Position numbers and translations under genes: made by a program. 64,000 nucleotides of DNA from Dyadobacter fermentans (lineage in GTDB: Bacteria; Bacteroidota; Bacteroidia; Cytophagales; Spirosomataceae), in NCBI RefSeq assembly GCF_019924045.1, contig NZ_JAHXBN010000007.1, forward strand, positions 62,001 to 126,000, in the 5' to 3' direction. Below the pieces are notes generated by a model. The model searched no databases. It was not told where the DNA came from and saw nothing but the letters and a program-made list of their open reading frames with translations. How positions within the stretch are numbered: position 1 is the stretch's first letter; every line of letters begins with the position of its first letter. Shown here one piece after another: positions 44,085 to 53,200 of this stretch.

Positions 44085-44792
44085 ATGACCAGAATTGTAC
44101 TTGTTTTTGCAGCATCCGTGATGATGCTCTCCTGCGGTGTCCTGAAAAACAGTCCGAAGTATAAAATGACCGACGGTGTCTACAATACGAAGACCGGCGA
44201 GCAGAAAACGCAGGTTTATGTGGAGAATGCAGACGACTCTATGCTGGTCTACCGATTAGAGCCAGGCTGGAAAACAAACAGTTACAGCGGCAAGGCAATG
44301 AAGCCAACCATCTATCCACGTGGTGTAGACAAGGAGATCGCTGCAAGCCGGTATTGGAAAAATAGCTTTGACCTGGATATACTGACTATACCCTTTAAAT
44401 ACAGGCCTTCTACGAGCTCCTTTACACCGCAGCTCAGCAATCATTTGAATGGCGCATTGTATGTTGGATACAGAAACGACACCTATGAATTATCTTATAA
44501 AAGCAACCCGATCGGCAAGCTGCACCAGCGCGTAACGCATCTTGGTTTTTCCGCGGGGCTGGCAACGGGCATTGGCGTAACGCCGCTCAATCCGTGGGTT
44601 ACAGACAACAACATTAATGTGGAATACGATGGCTTTATCTGGTCGAAGGCGGTTTGCATCCTGATGGCTGTGGAGAAGCTTAATTTCGGGCTCGCATTAG
44701 GCATGGACCATTTGTTGGATAGCAATAAAAAGTACTGGATATACCAGGGAAAGCCATACCTCGGGCTCACTGTTGGCTTAAACATTAACTGA
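44085..44792 (+). CDS. Lipoprotein of unknown function
   Basis: 235 residues from the ATG at 44085, where a lipoprotein signal begins (MTRIVLVFAASVMMLSC, Cys17); the longer frame from 43932 has no signal peptide. The C-terminal 120 residues are rich in alternating polar/aromatic strands and glycine (GFSAGLATGIGVTPLNPW, LNFGLALGMDHLL), like an outer-membrane beta domain. I do not recognise the family. The gene stands alone between a TetR unit and a convergent DUF72 gene. Confidence 0.7.
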   Translation: MTRIVLVFAASVMMLSCGVLKNSPKYKMTDGVYNTKTGEQKTQVYVENADDSMLVYRLEPGWKTNSYSGKAMKPTIYPRGVDKEIAASRYWKNSFDLDILTIPFKYRPSTSSFTPQLSNHLNGALYVGYRNDTYELSYKSNPIGKLHQRVTHLGFSAGLATGIGVTPLNPWVTDNNINVEYDGFIWSKAVCILMAVEKLNFGLALGMDHLLDSNKKYWIYQGKPYLGLTVGLNIN

Positions 44793-44798
44793 CGGGCG

Positions 44799-45560
44799 TC
44801 ACCCCATTATGTAATCCTCCTGCAGAAACCTTTCTAACGTTTTCAAGTTATCCACTGCCGCACCGATCGTGTTGTTGAAATAAACGTAGACTGATTTTCC
44901 CTCGCTTAACCATTCGGCAATATACCCGGCATACTCGTAGAGTAGGCCCTGGTCGTAGCTACCTTTATAATCTCCGCCAGGTCCATGGAATCGCAGGTAA
45001 ATATGGGCTGCTTGCAATGGGGGATGAGGCGATGTGCTGCCTGCTTTGTCGTGGTAAACCATAGCTGCGCCGTAAGCATTGAGCAGCTCGTACACCGGCT
45101 CCTTGTACCATTCCGGGCTTCTGAATTCTACGGCTATCGGCCAGCCGCTCGTATTTGCCTGCTGAATGCCGAGCAGCAGGAATTCTAGCTTTTTAAACAA
45201 CACGGCTTTGACCGAGGCGGGAAACTGGATCAGAATGCATCCACTGCGGTCCGCGGCTCCGGCAATCACATTAAAGAACGCTTCGATATCGGCCTGATCA
45301 AATGCCAGTTCCTTGTTATGGGTAATTTGCTTCCACAGCTTAAAGGTGAAACGGAAGTTATCAGGAACCGATTGGCCCCATTGATTGATCGTCGAAGGGC
45401 GCGGCAGCTTATAGAAAATCGAATTGATTTCTATCGAATTAAAAAGTGCGCCATAAAGCTGGAGGCGGCTTCGGCCTTCGAATTCCGGGGGGTACGCGTT
45501 GCGGTTCTTAAATGGCAAGACCAAACCACTCGTTCCCATAAATAGCTGCTGACTATACAT
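44799..45560 (-). CDS. DUF72 family TIM-barrel protein
   Basis: 253 residues from the ATG at 45560 (MYSQQLFMGTSGL). Features of the YecE/DUF72 family: GTSGL start, FNSIEINSIFYKLPRPSTI, FRFTFKLWKQITH, an IAVEFRSPEWY strand and YVYFNNT near the end. The fold is TIM-barrel-like; molecular function is unknown, though a metal site and a link to Fe-S or nucleic-acid metabolism have been suggested for the family. Convergent with the lipoprotein gene 6 bp away. Confidence 0.88.
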   Translation of the reverse strand: MYSQQLFMGTSGLVLPFKNRNAYPPEFEGRSRLQLYGALFNSIEINSIFYKLPRPSTINQWGQSVPDNFRFTFKLWKQITHNKELAFDQADIEAFFNVIAGAADRSGCILIQFPASVKAVLFKKLEFLLLGIQQANTSGWPIAVEFRSPEWYKEPVYELLNAYGAAMVYHDKAGSTSPHPPLQAAHIYLRFHGPGGDYKGSYDQGLLYEYAGYIAEWLSEGKSVYVYFNNTIGAAVDNLKTLERFLQEDYIMG

Positions 45561-45742
45561 ATCAAGAGTTTTATGCCGCGCCTTTGTCAAAATACTGTTC
45601 CAGAGCAAAACACCGCTTTAATTGTTCGTTAGCCGTTGGCGAGATGGCATTTCAGGATCGTGTAAGACGATGGGGCATGATCAATGAAGGCAAGCACTTT
45701 GCCTGGCCACTTTTCAAAGAAGCGCGTAAGCCCGATCTCAGA

Positions 45743-46936
45743 TCAAGTGGCAGTGTTTGGATTGTTTTCCCTTTCAATTAGTGTCTTCGGGTTCTTGAAT
45801 GCGAATTTTCTGAGTGCGGTGATCCATATAGTGGACAACAAGAGCGACAGAGCCGTAACAGCGATGCCGGTCTTAAAAAGGTCCTGATCGATCACTTCCA
45901 TTTTGTAAGCCAGCGAGCAAGCGAGGATTCCAAATTCCCCGATTTGTGACAACAGTGCCCCGGCGTAAAGACTGTCGGCCCATGAGTATTTTAGCCCTTT
46001 GAATATAAGCGCGGACAAACAGCTATTGACTGCAAGCAGCAGTAGGGTACCCATCCCTATGGTGAGCAGGTGACTTTTCATATAATCCACGTCCAGGCGC
46101 AATCCGATCGTAACGAAAAATAAAGCGACGAAAAATACTTTAAAAGGGTGTAGCGCGCTGCCCAGCCATTTAAATGCATCCAGCTTGCCAATCAAAATGC
46201 CTGCTACGAAACTCCCGAGTGCGCCACTGAGCCCGGACAGTTCGGCAAGCAGGCCAAACCCCAGGCACAGCAGGCAACCTGCGAAAATCTGAAGCTCTTG
46301 GTCGTCTCGAAAAATGTACTTGATCTTTAGCTGAACCAGGTCGCGATTCCGAATGGCGCGTAACAAGACAAATACCAGTACCGACGCCACGGCAGATAAC
46401 CCTAAATGCAACCAGGAAAAGGGCTTCGAACCTGCAAACTGCAAGACGCCCAGTATGGGTGCGAGCATTAAATCCTGCAATAAGAGAATATTTAATATAG
46501 TCACGCCAAACTCTGTTTTAAGCTCCCCGTTTTTACGCAGATACTCGCTCACAACGGCCGTGCTGTTAAAGATCAGTAAAACGAAAATGATGGCACCCGT
46601 CAGCCATGGCCATCCCACTAAAAATGAAATCGGCATCACCAAACCAAAAGTCAGCACGATCTTCATTCCTTGGGCTATCAATGGCTTAAACAACAGCGAC
46701 TTGTTATCCGGGATGTCGATTTCCATACCCAAGAAAATCATAAGCAACAGAATGCCGATCTCAGCGACTGGCTCGACGTCCTCTGCACCCTTAAAAATGT
46801 TGGCGGCATAGGGACCGATCAGGAAGCCTGCAATGATGTAAGCGATCATGTAAGGCTGCTGAAACCTCTTAAGCACAATGACGAGCAGCAGGATCAGCAA
46901 ACTCAAAACGCTGAGCGAAATTAAAACCTGATTCAT
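45743..46936 (-). CDS. CPA2 family cation:proton antiporter (KefB/RosB-like)
   Basis: 397 residues with about 12 membrane helices and no C-terminal RCK/TrkA-N domain, so it is a membrane-only form. The early GFLIGPYAANIFKG and later LSGLSGALGSFVAGILIG segments are typical of CPA2 transporters; FVTIGLRLD carries an acidic residue in the ion path. It probably exchanges K+ or Na+ for protons. Without an RCK domain, gating by NAD(H) or glutathione is not expected. Confidence 0.88.
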   Translation of the reverse strand: MNQVLISLSVLSLLILLLVIVLKRFQQPYMIAYIIAGFLIGPYAANIFKGAEDVEPVAEIGILLLMIFLGMEIDIPDNKSLLFKPLIAQGMKIVLTFGLVMPISFLVGWPWLTGAIIFVLLIFNSTAVVSEYLRKNGELKTEFGVTILNILLLQDLMLAPILGVLQFAGSKPFSWLHLGLSAVASVLVFVLLRAIRNRDLVQLKIKYIFRDDQELQIFAGCLLCLGFGLLAELSGLSGALGSFVAGILIGKLDAFKWLGSALHPFKVFFVALFFVTIGLRLDVDYMKSHLLTIGMGTLLLLAVNSCLSALIFKGLKYSWADSLYAGALLSQIGEFGILACSLAYKMEVIDQDLFKTGIAVTALSLLLSTIWITALRKFAFKNPKTLIERENNPNTAT

Positions 46937-47063
46937 TAGCCCAAACTCTTATTTGTTAAATGAATGCGTCGCATTACTACACGGCGCTATCGAAGATTGA
47001 AGTGCTTAAAAGCATCGCCGGCGATCATGCAGGTGTTATTGCGGTGTTTACCATCAGAAAGGT

Positions 47064-47103
47064 TAAAATAATAGGGCTTGCATTCGCAAGCCCTATTATT
47101 TTA
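47064..47103. terminator. Strong hairpin terminator overlapping the hsp20 stop codon
   Basis: An 18-bp perfect stem (TAAAATAATAGGGCTTGC / GCAAGCCCTATTATTTTA) with an ATTC loop. The TAA stop of hsp20 (47101-47103) is part of the stem. AT-rich outer pairs give a U-tract on both strands, so it can stop transcription in either direction. Confidence 0.8.
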
Positions 47104-47550
47104 TGCTATCTCAATTAAGCGCGGGGCCTTTTGTTTGGCTTGCTCTTGTTTTGGAATGGTTAGATGGAGCAAACCATTCTCGTACCTTGCTGCGATGTGC
47201 TCGACATCAACGACATCCTTGGGAAGGACGAAACTGCGCTGGAAAGATTGATAGCTGAACTCCCGGCGGCTGTACCCTTCATGATCGGTTTCCTGTTCAC
47301 GCTCTTTCTGAGAGCTGATGGTGAGCGTGTTGCCATTCAGCTCTATTTTGAAGTCAGTCTTATCCATGCCCGGAGCGGCCATTTCCACTTCGAAGTTGTC
47401 GCCGGTTTCACGGATATTGACCGAGGGCACAGTTGTGCTGGTCGCTGAATAATTATTGTTACCCCAGTTAAAAAGTTCGCGGCCAAAGAAATCGTCGAAC
47501 AGCGCTGGGAATGTTGTGGGCGTAAGCCCGTTCCTTTTGATGAGTGACAT
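47101..47550 (-). CDS. hsp20: Hsp20 / alpha-crystallin small heat-shock protein
   Basis: 149 residues from the ATG at 47550, chosen because AGGAGG lies about 7 bases before it; an in-frame ATG at 47580 has no such site. Alpha-crystallin domain about 43-140 with VNIRETGDNFEVEMAAPGMDK, FKIELNGNTLTISSQKE and a GLLHLTIPK end. C-terminal extension is short. It binds unfolded proteins during heat or other stress without ATP. A strong SD is unusual for this phylum and suggests high output. Confidence 0.95.
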   Translation of the reverse strand: MSLIKRNGLTPTTFPALFDDFFGRELFNWGNNNYSATSTTVPSVNIRETGDNFEVEMAAPGMDKTDFKIELNGNTLTISSQKEREQETDHEGYSRREFSYQSFQRSFVLPKDVVDVEHIAARYENGLLHLTIPKQEQAKQKAPRLIEIA

Positions 47551-47680
47551 AATTAACCTCCTTTTTAAAAAGTTAAACAATCAATAAACAAAGGCCTTTT
47601 AAGCCTTCATGGACGTCTGATTCAAACTGCGTACCAATATTTAAATCCCGGAAAAAATTTCAGTACTGTGACATTTTTTT

Positions 47681-47701
47681 CTGACAAATTGTAAGTGTCA
47701 G
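47681..47701. promoter_or_regulatory. TGAC-type inverted repeat upstream of hsp20 (CTGACA-N9-TGTCAG)
   Basis: Perfect 6-9-6 inverted repeat, nested within a second pair (TGTGAC at 47667 and GTCACA at 47703). It lies in the 288-bp divergent gap between hsp20 and the SDR at 47839 and could serve either gene. The regulator is unknown. Confidence 0.4.
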
Positions 47702-47838
47702 CGTCACAAAAGTTCATTTCCTGTACTGATTGGTAATTACTGCCAATCCGCGTTTTTGTTACAAGAATCCTCAAATGGGTTAAGTCCGGCAGCCAATGCC
47801 TGGCGACCTTTACCATTCAATATTTAAACCAATAGAGA

Positions 47839-48597
47839 ATGAAAAAGGTATTGATAACAGGTGCCAACAAAGGGATTGGGCTCGAACTAACGAGGCAACT
47901 CGTTGAAAAAGGTTACTACGTCTATTTAGGTAGCCGGGAGCTTGCCAACGGGCTGAATGCGGTACAAAAACTAAAAGAGGAAGGACTTGAAAACGTGGAA
48001 GCCATACAACTGGATGTAACCAACCAGGAATCGGTTGCCGCGGCCAGATCCGAAATAGGAAAAAGAACAGCTGTGCTGGACATACTGATTAACAATGCAG
48101 GCATCAACGGCATTGTATTCGACGGGAACACACCGATCATGCATAAAGCGGTAAGTACGGGCATTGATGTGTTCAAAGAAGTATACGACGTCAATGTGTT
48201 TGGTGTGATACGTGTCACCCAGGAATTTTTAGACTTGTTGGAAAGATCTGCTGAACCCCGCATCACGAATGTGAGTTCCAGTCAGGGGTCGCTTACGCTG
48301 CACAGCGATCCTGGTTATAAATATTACAGGAATAAAGGTGTTGTTTACCAATCATCGAAGTCGGCTTTGAACATGTATACCATTAACCTGGCTTTTGAGC
48401 TGCGGGATACCCATTTCAAAGTTAACGCGGTGAGCCCGCCTTCTACGGCCACTGATTTCAACCATCACCTGGGCACGGGTACGGTTGAAGTGGCAGCACA
48501 ACATATTCTGAAATACACCCTGATCGGCAATGACGGACCAACCGGCAAGTTTTTCTGTGAAGACAATAATCCGGAAACTGGCGAAATTCCGTGGTAA
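47839..48597 (+). CDS. SDR family oxidoreductase
   Basis: 252 residues. TGANKGIGLE loop near residue 8, INNAGING, VSSSQGSL serine and YQSSKSAL tyrosine/lysine; C-terminus ends FFCEDNNPETGEIPW with no DGG, typical of the carbonyl-reductase-like 'SDR family' group that acts on aldehydes or ketones. It precedes an AraC gene by 25 bp, as in the module at 32569-34430. The two SDRs are not close copies, whereas the two AraC proteins are. Confidence 0.88.
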   Translation: MKKVLITGANKGIGLELTRQLVEKGYYVYLGSRELANGLNAVQKLKEEGLENVEAIQLDVTNQESVAAARSEIGKRTAVLDILINNAGINGIVFDGNTPIMHKAVSTGIDVFKEVYDVNVFGVIRVTQEFLDLLERSAEPRITNVSSSQGSLTLHSDPGYKYYRNKGVVYQSSKSALNMYTINLAFELRDTHFKVNAVSPPSTATDFNHHLGTGTVEVAAQHILKYTLIGNDGPTGKFFCEDNNPETGEIPW

Positions 48598-48622
48598 GCG
48601 ATCAGTTTGTTAAATTCACAGC

Positions 48623-49540
48623 ATGAAAAAGGACAGGGATATTCCTCACCATTTCGATTCGTTGTCTGACCTGCACCGGATGCTCGGGCTTCCCAAGCCC
48701 CTGCATCCTCTGGTCAGCCTGATAATCAACGGCGGCGACCGTCTGGATGGTAGTAAAATTCCAAGCTCTCACACTTCCGTTTTCTACAAGATTTCTTACA
48801 AAAAAAGCCTTAGTGGAAAACTAAGATATGGGCAGCATTATTACGATTTTGATGAGGGCGGGATGTTTTTTGTTTCACCTAATCAGCTGACGGCAAACGG
48901 CGATAACAATGGGGACCATTCGGGATACACCCTGATTGTCCACCCTGATTTCTTTTTATCGTACCCGCTGGCAAAAAAGATCAGGCAGTACGGGTTTTTC
49001 TCCTATTCTGCCAACGAAGCGCTGCATCTTTCGGCCAGGGAGAAGGAAACTATCATTTCCATTTTCAACAACATAGAAGAAGAATTGCAGGGCCGGATAG
49101 ATGATTTCAGCCAGGACGTGATCATATCACAGATCGAATCGCTGCTGACTTACAGCAACCGGTTTTACAGGCGGCAATTCATTACCCGCAAAGTTGCCGG
49201 CCACGACGTGCTGCAAAAGCTGGAAGAGATCCTGAATGATTGCTTTAATACCGGCAGACTATCAGAGCAAGGAATCCCGACCGTTCAGTATCTTGCAGAA
49301 CAACTGCATTTTTCGCCAGGCTACCTGAGCGACATGTTACGGACGCTGACGGGACAAAATGCGCAACAGCACATTCATAATAAACTGATCGAAACCGCTA
49401 AGGAAAAACTGTGTTCAACAACATTGACCATTTCCGAGATTGCTTACGAACTGGGCTTTGAGCATCCGCAGTCATTCAGCAGGCTCTTTAAAACAAAAAC
49501 TGATCTTTCTCCGGTGGAATTCCGTCAGACTTTTAACTGA
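48623..49540 (+). CDS. AraC family transcriptional regulator (paralogue of 32569-33495)
   Basis: 305 residues with a C-terminal double HTH (EIAYELGFEHPQSFSRLFKTKT). Shares long blocks with the AraC protein at 32569-33495, including YYDFDEGG, RIDDFSQDVIISQIE and RRQFITRK, so both probably sense related signals. It follows the SDR gene by 25 bp and presumably controls it. Confidence 0.92.
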   Translation: MKKDRDIPHHFDSLSDLHRMLGLPKPLHPLVSLIINGGDRLDGSKIPSSHTSVFYKISYKKSLSGKLRYGQHYYDFDEGGMFFVSPNQLTANGDNNGDHSGYTLIVHPDFFLSYPLAKKIRQYGFFSYSANEALHLSAREKETIISIFNNIEEELQGRIDDFSQDVIISQIESLLTYSNRFYRRQFITRKVAGHDVLQKLEEILNDCFNTGRLSEQGIPTVQYLAEQLHFSPGYLSDMLRTLTGQNAQQHIHNKLIETAKEKLCSTTLTISEIAYELGFEHPQSFSRLFKTKTDLSPVEFRQTFN

Positions 49541-49564
49541 AGTCTCAAACTGATGCAGGTAAAT

Positions 49565-49945
49565 CTAATGGAGCTGCATAAAACTTGCGCCGATCACTTT
49601 TAATTCTGCACCAAAGCGTTTCCAAACTCTGAAATACCTGAATTTTCCCTCTAATGGTGTGCCCATCATTTCTCCTTTCGCTGTCATTGTGACAATCGAA
49701 AGTGCGGTCTCGCCATTTATTTTAATCTCATCAATGATTGTTGAGGCGTCGTCAATACGCATTGCTTTTGCCCGGTGTGCGTCCAGGTCCATTTGTTTGG
49801 TCAGGATTTGTCCTGTCGGCGAAACCGCAATCAAATCATGGTGTAGCAGTTGGTCTAGAACTTCCACATCGCTCACAAGTTGAGCCGAAAAGAGTTTGTT
49901 TTCAGCCTCAACAACGTCTTGTCTGCTAATTTTCGTTTTTTTCAT
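49565..49945 (-). CDS. DUF4440-like SnoaL/NTF2-fold protein
   Basis: 126 residues. An N-terminal helix (VVEAENKLFSAQLVSDVEVLDQLLHHDLIAVSPTGQ) is followed by strands ending FRYFRVWKRFGAELKVIGASFMQLH, a typical one-domain NTF2-like protein of the DUF4440 group. Function unknown. Convergent with the AraC gene, 24 bp away. Confidence 0.82.
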   Translation of the reverse strand: MKKTKISRQDVVEAENKLFSAQLVSDVEVLDQLLHHDLIAVSPTGQILTKQMDLDAHRAKAMRIDDASTIIDEIKINGETALSIVTMTAKGEMMGTPLEGKFRYFRVWKRFGAELKVIGASFMQLH

Positions 49946-50055
49946 ACTCCTATTTTGGGTTGTTTGAGGCGGCCTCGCCGACTCCGTGGTAGCATAGCCG
50001 GTGCCTTACGCCTGGCTAGAAAATCCATCAGGATCCATTGGCATGGCGTCGCTGC

Positions 50056-50085
50056 CGGCCAGGCAAAAGTATATTGGCCTGGCCG
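50056..50085 (-). terminator. Hairpin downstream of the VCBS lipoprotein gene
   Basis: CGGCCAGGC and GCCTGGCCG (9-bp arms, 12-nt loop) lie about 120 bp after the stop of the minus-strand gene at 50202. No U-tract follows, so Rho-independent termination is uncertain. The rest of 49946-50201 holds no recognisable gene. Confidence 0.35.
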
Positions 50086-50201
50086 TAATGCCTTGTCGGT
50101 AAACCTTGAGATTATGTGCGATTTACTTGAGATGCCGGAAAATAATATTCCCTTTAATCACAATCAGGTCAGGTATGTTGATTGGTCGAATAAAAGATAC
50201 A

Positions 50202-53200
50202 TTACTCCTGCTTATACAGTGCAGTCGAAATGCGGTGGACCGTAACGCCTTTCGAATGCATGGCTGTCAACAACAGGTGTTGATTTTTCGGGCCGCGAAG
50301 CAGCCTGCTCGAACGCGCATCACCTTGGAGCAGCAGGCCGCTCTTCGCGGGACTTTGCGGAGCAAATGCACCTTTACCATTGCCGAGCAGTAACAGACCT
50401 GTTGATGCGTCCTGTCTGCCCATATTGACCTCGTTGGGGTAAAAGTTGCCGGATAGGATCACGTCCGGATTATGATCCGCGTTCACGTCAGTCACCACAA
50501 TCCCGAACACCGGCGCCATTTGCGCTTCTATCGGTAATGCCTTTACAGCGAAATGCCCATTACCCTGATTCTCCATGTAGGCGGTTTGTAAAAAAGCCGC
50601 CTTTACTGCATATGCACCTTTCTTCTCGTCCGCGCTTAGTAAATCGTCAAAAGTAGCTTTGGCATAATCGATATAATGCGGGTATTTTCTGCGAAATTGA
50701 ATAACCTGCTGGTTCAACGCATCACGGGGGACGCTGGGGTAGGAGACTCCCTGGATAAAATAGCCCATCAATGGATCGAAAGTACCGTCGTTGTTAAAAT
50801 CCTTCGCCACCAATGTCACAGGCTCACGTTCCGACGCCCGGTAAAACGTATTGATCCCCTCGTTGCCGGCAATGAAGTCGACGTCGCCGTCGTGATCGAA
50901 ATCCCCTGCTGCCAGGCTATTCCACCAGCCGGAATAGGGGCTCAGGGACGTTTGGATGGATTCGGTTTCCAGGAATTTCGTTTGCTGGTTTTTGAATATG
51001 CGTACGGGCATCCATTCTCCGGCGATCACCAGATCGTCCAGACCATCGTTGTCGGCATCGGCCCATATCGCGGCGCACACCATACCTGCCGAAAGCAGCC
51101 CGGGGCAATGCGAAGCCGTAATATCGGTAAATGCCGGTTTGCCGTGATGCGAATCGTTACGAAGCAGGTAACTGCGCGCGGGTAGCGGGTATTTGCCCGG
51201 GACCATTCGCCCGCCGATAAACAGGTCGGCGTCGCCATCCTTGTCAAAATCATGGGCTACCACGCAAGAGCCGCTTAGTGAAATGGCGGGAAAATTCCCG
51301 GCAGGTGCAAGTTTGAAATTGCCTCTGCCGTCGTTTAAATACAACTGTACGTGATAAAATGCCTGATCGCTCACAGGTCTTTCACTACCGCCATTGACCA
51401 CAACCAGATCCTGGTCCTGATCCCCGTCCGCATCGAAAAATGTTGCAGCTATATTTTCATGCAGCGAATCCTGCGCGATTTCGCGTTTGGCGAAAGTGCC
51501 CGACGCCTGCTGAAAGTAGATGCAGGGCTTGCCATTCAGATAACTTGCCCCGGCGAAGAAATCGTCCAGGCCGTCCTGGTTCGCGTCGCCTACCGCAATG
51601 GCAAACCCGCTTTTGGAAAGCATTTTGTGCAATGCGGCGGTTTGTTTGAAGTCGATGTAGCCCGATTTTTTGTGTACGAAATCGATCTTTAAGTCTTCTG
51701 TAACATCCCGGAAAAATGGCTCGGGGGCCTTGGGGGCTGTCGGAAGCATGTTTCGGGCATCTTTTCTCCTGAACTCCAAATGCTGGTTCGCAGCAACTTT
51801 ATAAAGCTTTTGAGTCATCCCGCCCGGCCATGTTACGAGCAGGCTATCAACCAATCCGCTATTTCCCAGCCCGAAATGCAAGCCGGAGCCTACCGATGAA
51901 ATAAAGCCGCGCGCGACATACATTTCAGCGTACTGTGCCTGTTTGCCCTGCCATATTGTGACGTTGCAGCCGATCCCGTCCAGGTTTCCCTTGTCGCCTT
52001 TAAAAGTGACGGAAAGGAAGTTGCCACGCGCTTTCTCGCGGCTTTGGTTCTGATAGATTAGTGGCTCCGAATCGATATTGTTGACCACCAGATCCAGGTC
52101 GCCATCACCGTCCAGATCGGCGTAGGCAGCGCCGTTTGAATACGATAATTCGTCGAGGCCCCATTCTTTGGATGTGTTCTGAAAGGTCAGACTTCCCGCA
52201 TTTTTATAGGCGTAGTTGCGGATTTTTACTTCGGGTACCTTTTGAATCAATTCCAGCGCATTTTGTTGCTTGAAATCGTTGGTGCCGAAGTTTGAAAAAT
52301 CTTCTTTGAACTGAATAAAATCCCGGTCGGTCACATCGCGCCGGTAGCCATTTGTAATGAAAATATCTTTCAGACCGTCATTGTCATAGTCGGCGATAAG
52401 CGGTGCCCAGCTCCAATCTGTTTTGGAAATACCCGCCAACAACCCTATTTCGGCGAACCTGGGCGTGACGGGGGCATTTCCATTTTTTTCATGAAGCGGG
52501 CCCAGGTTCAATTGAAGCATATTCCGCATGTACTGCAATTGATAGCCGTATTGGTCTGAAATGCTCATTTCCTTCCGGTCGTAATCCTGGCCGGCCAGCA
52601 TTTTTTTCTGCCTCAGGTTGTCTTCGGGCAGCATATCGAGCTGGAATATGTCGGGATACGTATCATTGTTGATGTCGGCGATGTCTACACCCATACCGAA
52701 CAGGCTGGTATGAGCCGTTGCCTCCTTGATTACATTACTAAAAAGAGGTTGAGCGCCCTTCCCCGCGTTGAGGTAGAGCATATCGCTGCTGATGAAGTCG
52801 TTAGAGCAATAAATGTCCGGGTAACCGTCCTTGTTCATATCGCTCACAGCCAGGCCCAGACCAAGACCTTCGTATTTTACGCCGGCGTCTTTGGAAATGT
52901 CGGTGTATCTGGGCAGCCCGTTTGTTTGCCAGCCTTCATTGAGGTAAAACCTGCCCGTACTGGGATAGGAGCCGTCGTGATAAGTTTTGCGGATAAAGTT
53001 GGGATTTTGCAGGTCCGGAGCGGTGTTCATCATGTACGCGTCGAGATCGCCATCCAGGTCCGCATCGAAAAAGGCGGTTTGGGTGGTGAATGCACGGGTA
53101 TTCAACCGGTATGCTTTTGCGAGCTCTTTAAACGTGGGCACGCCATCGGCTCCGTTCCCCTGATTGACAAAAAGCAGGTTTTCCGAATCCTGCATTTTGA

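Noticed and set aside
45584..45781. 65-codon frame between the DUF72 and antiporter genes
   Set aside because: It overlaps the antiporter 3' end and has no recognisable features.
49880..50245. 121-codon plus-strand frame over the VCBS 3' end and the gap
   Set aside because: It overlaps two minus-strand genes, has no family match and contains the hairpin at 50056-50085.
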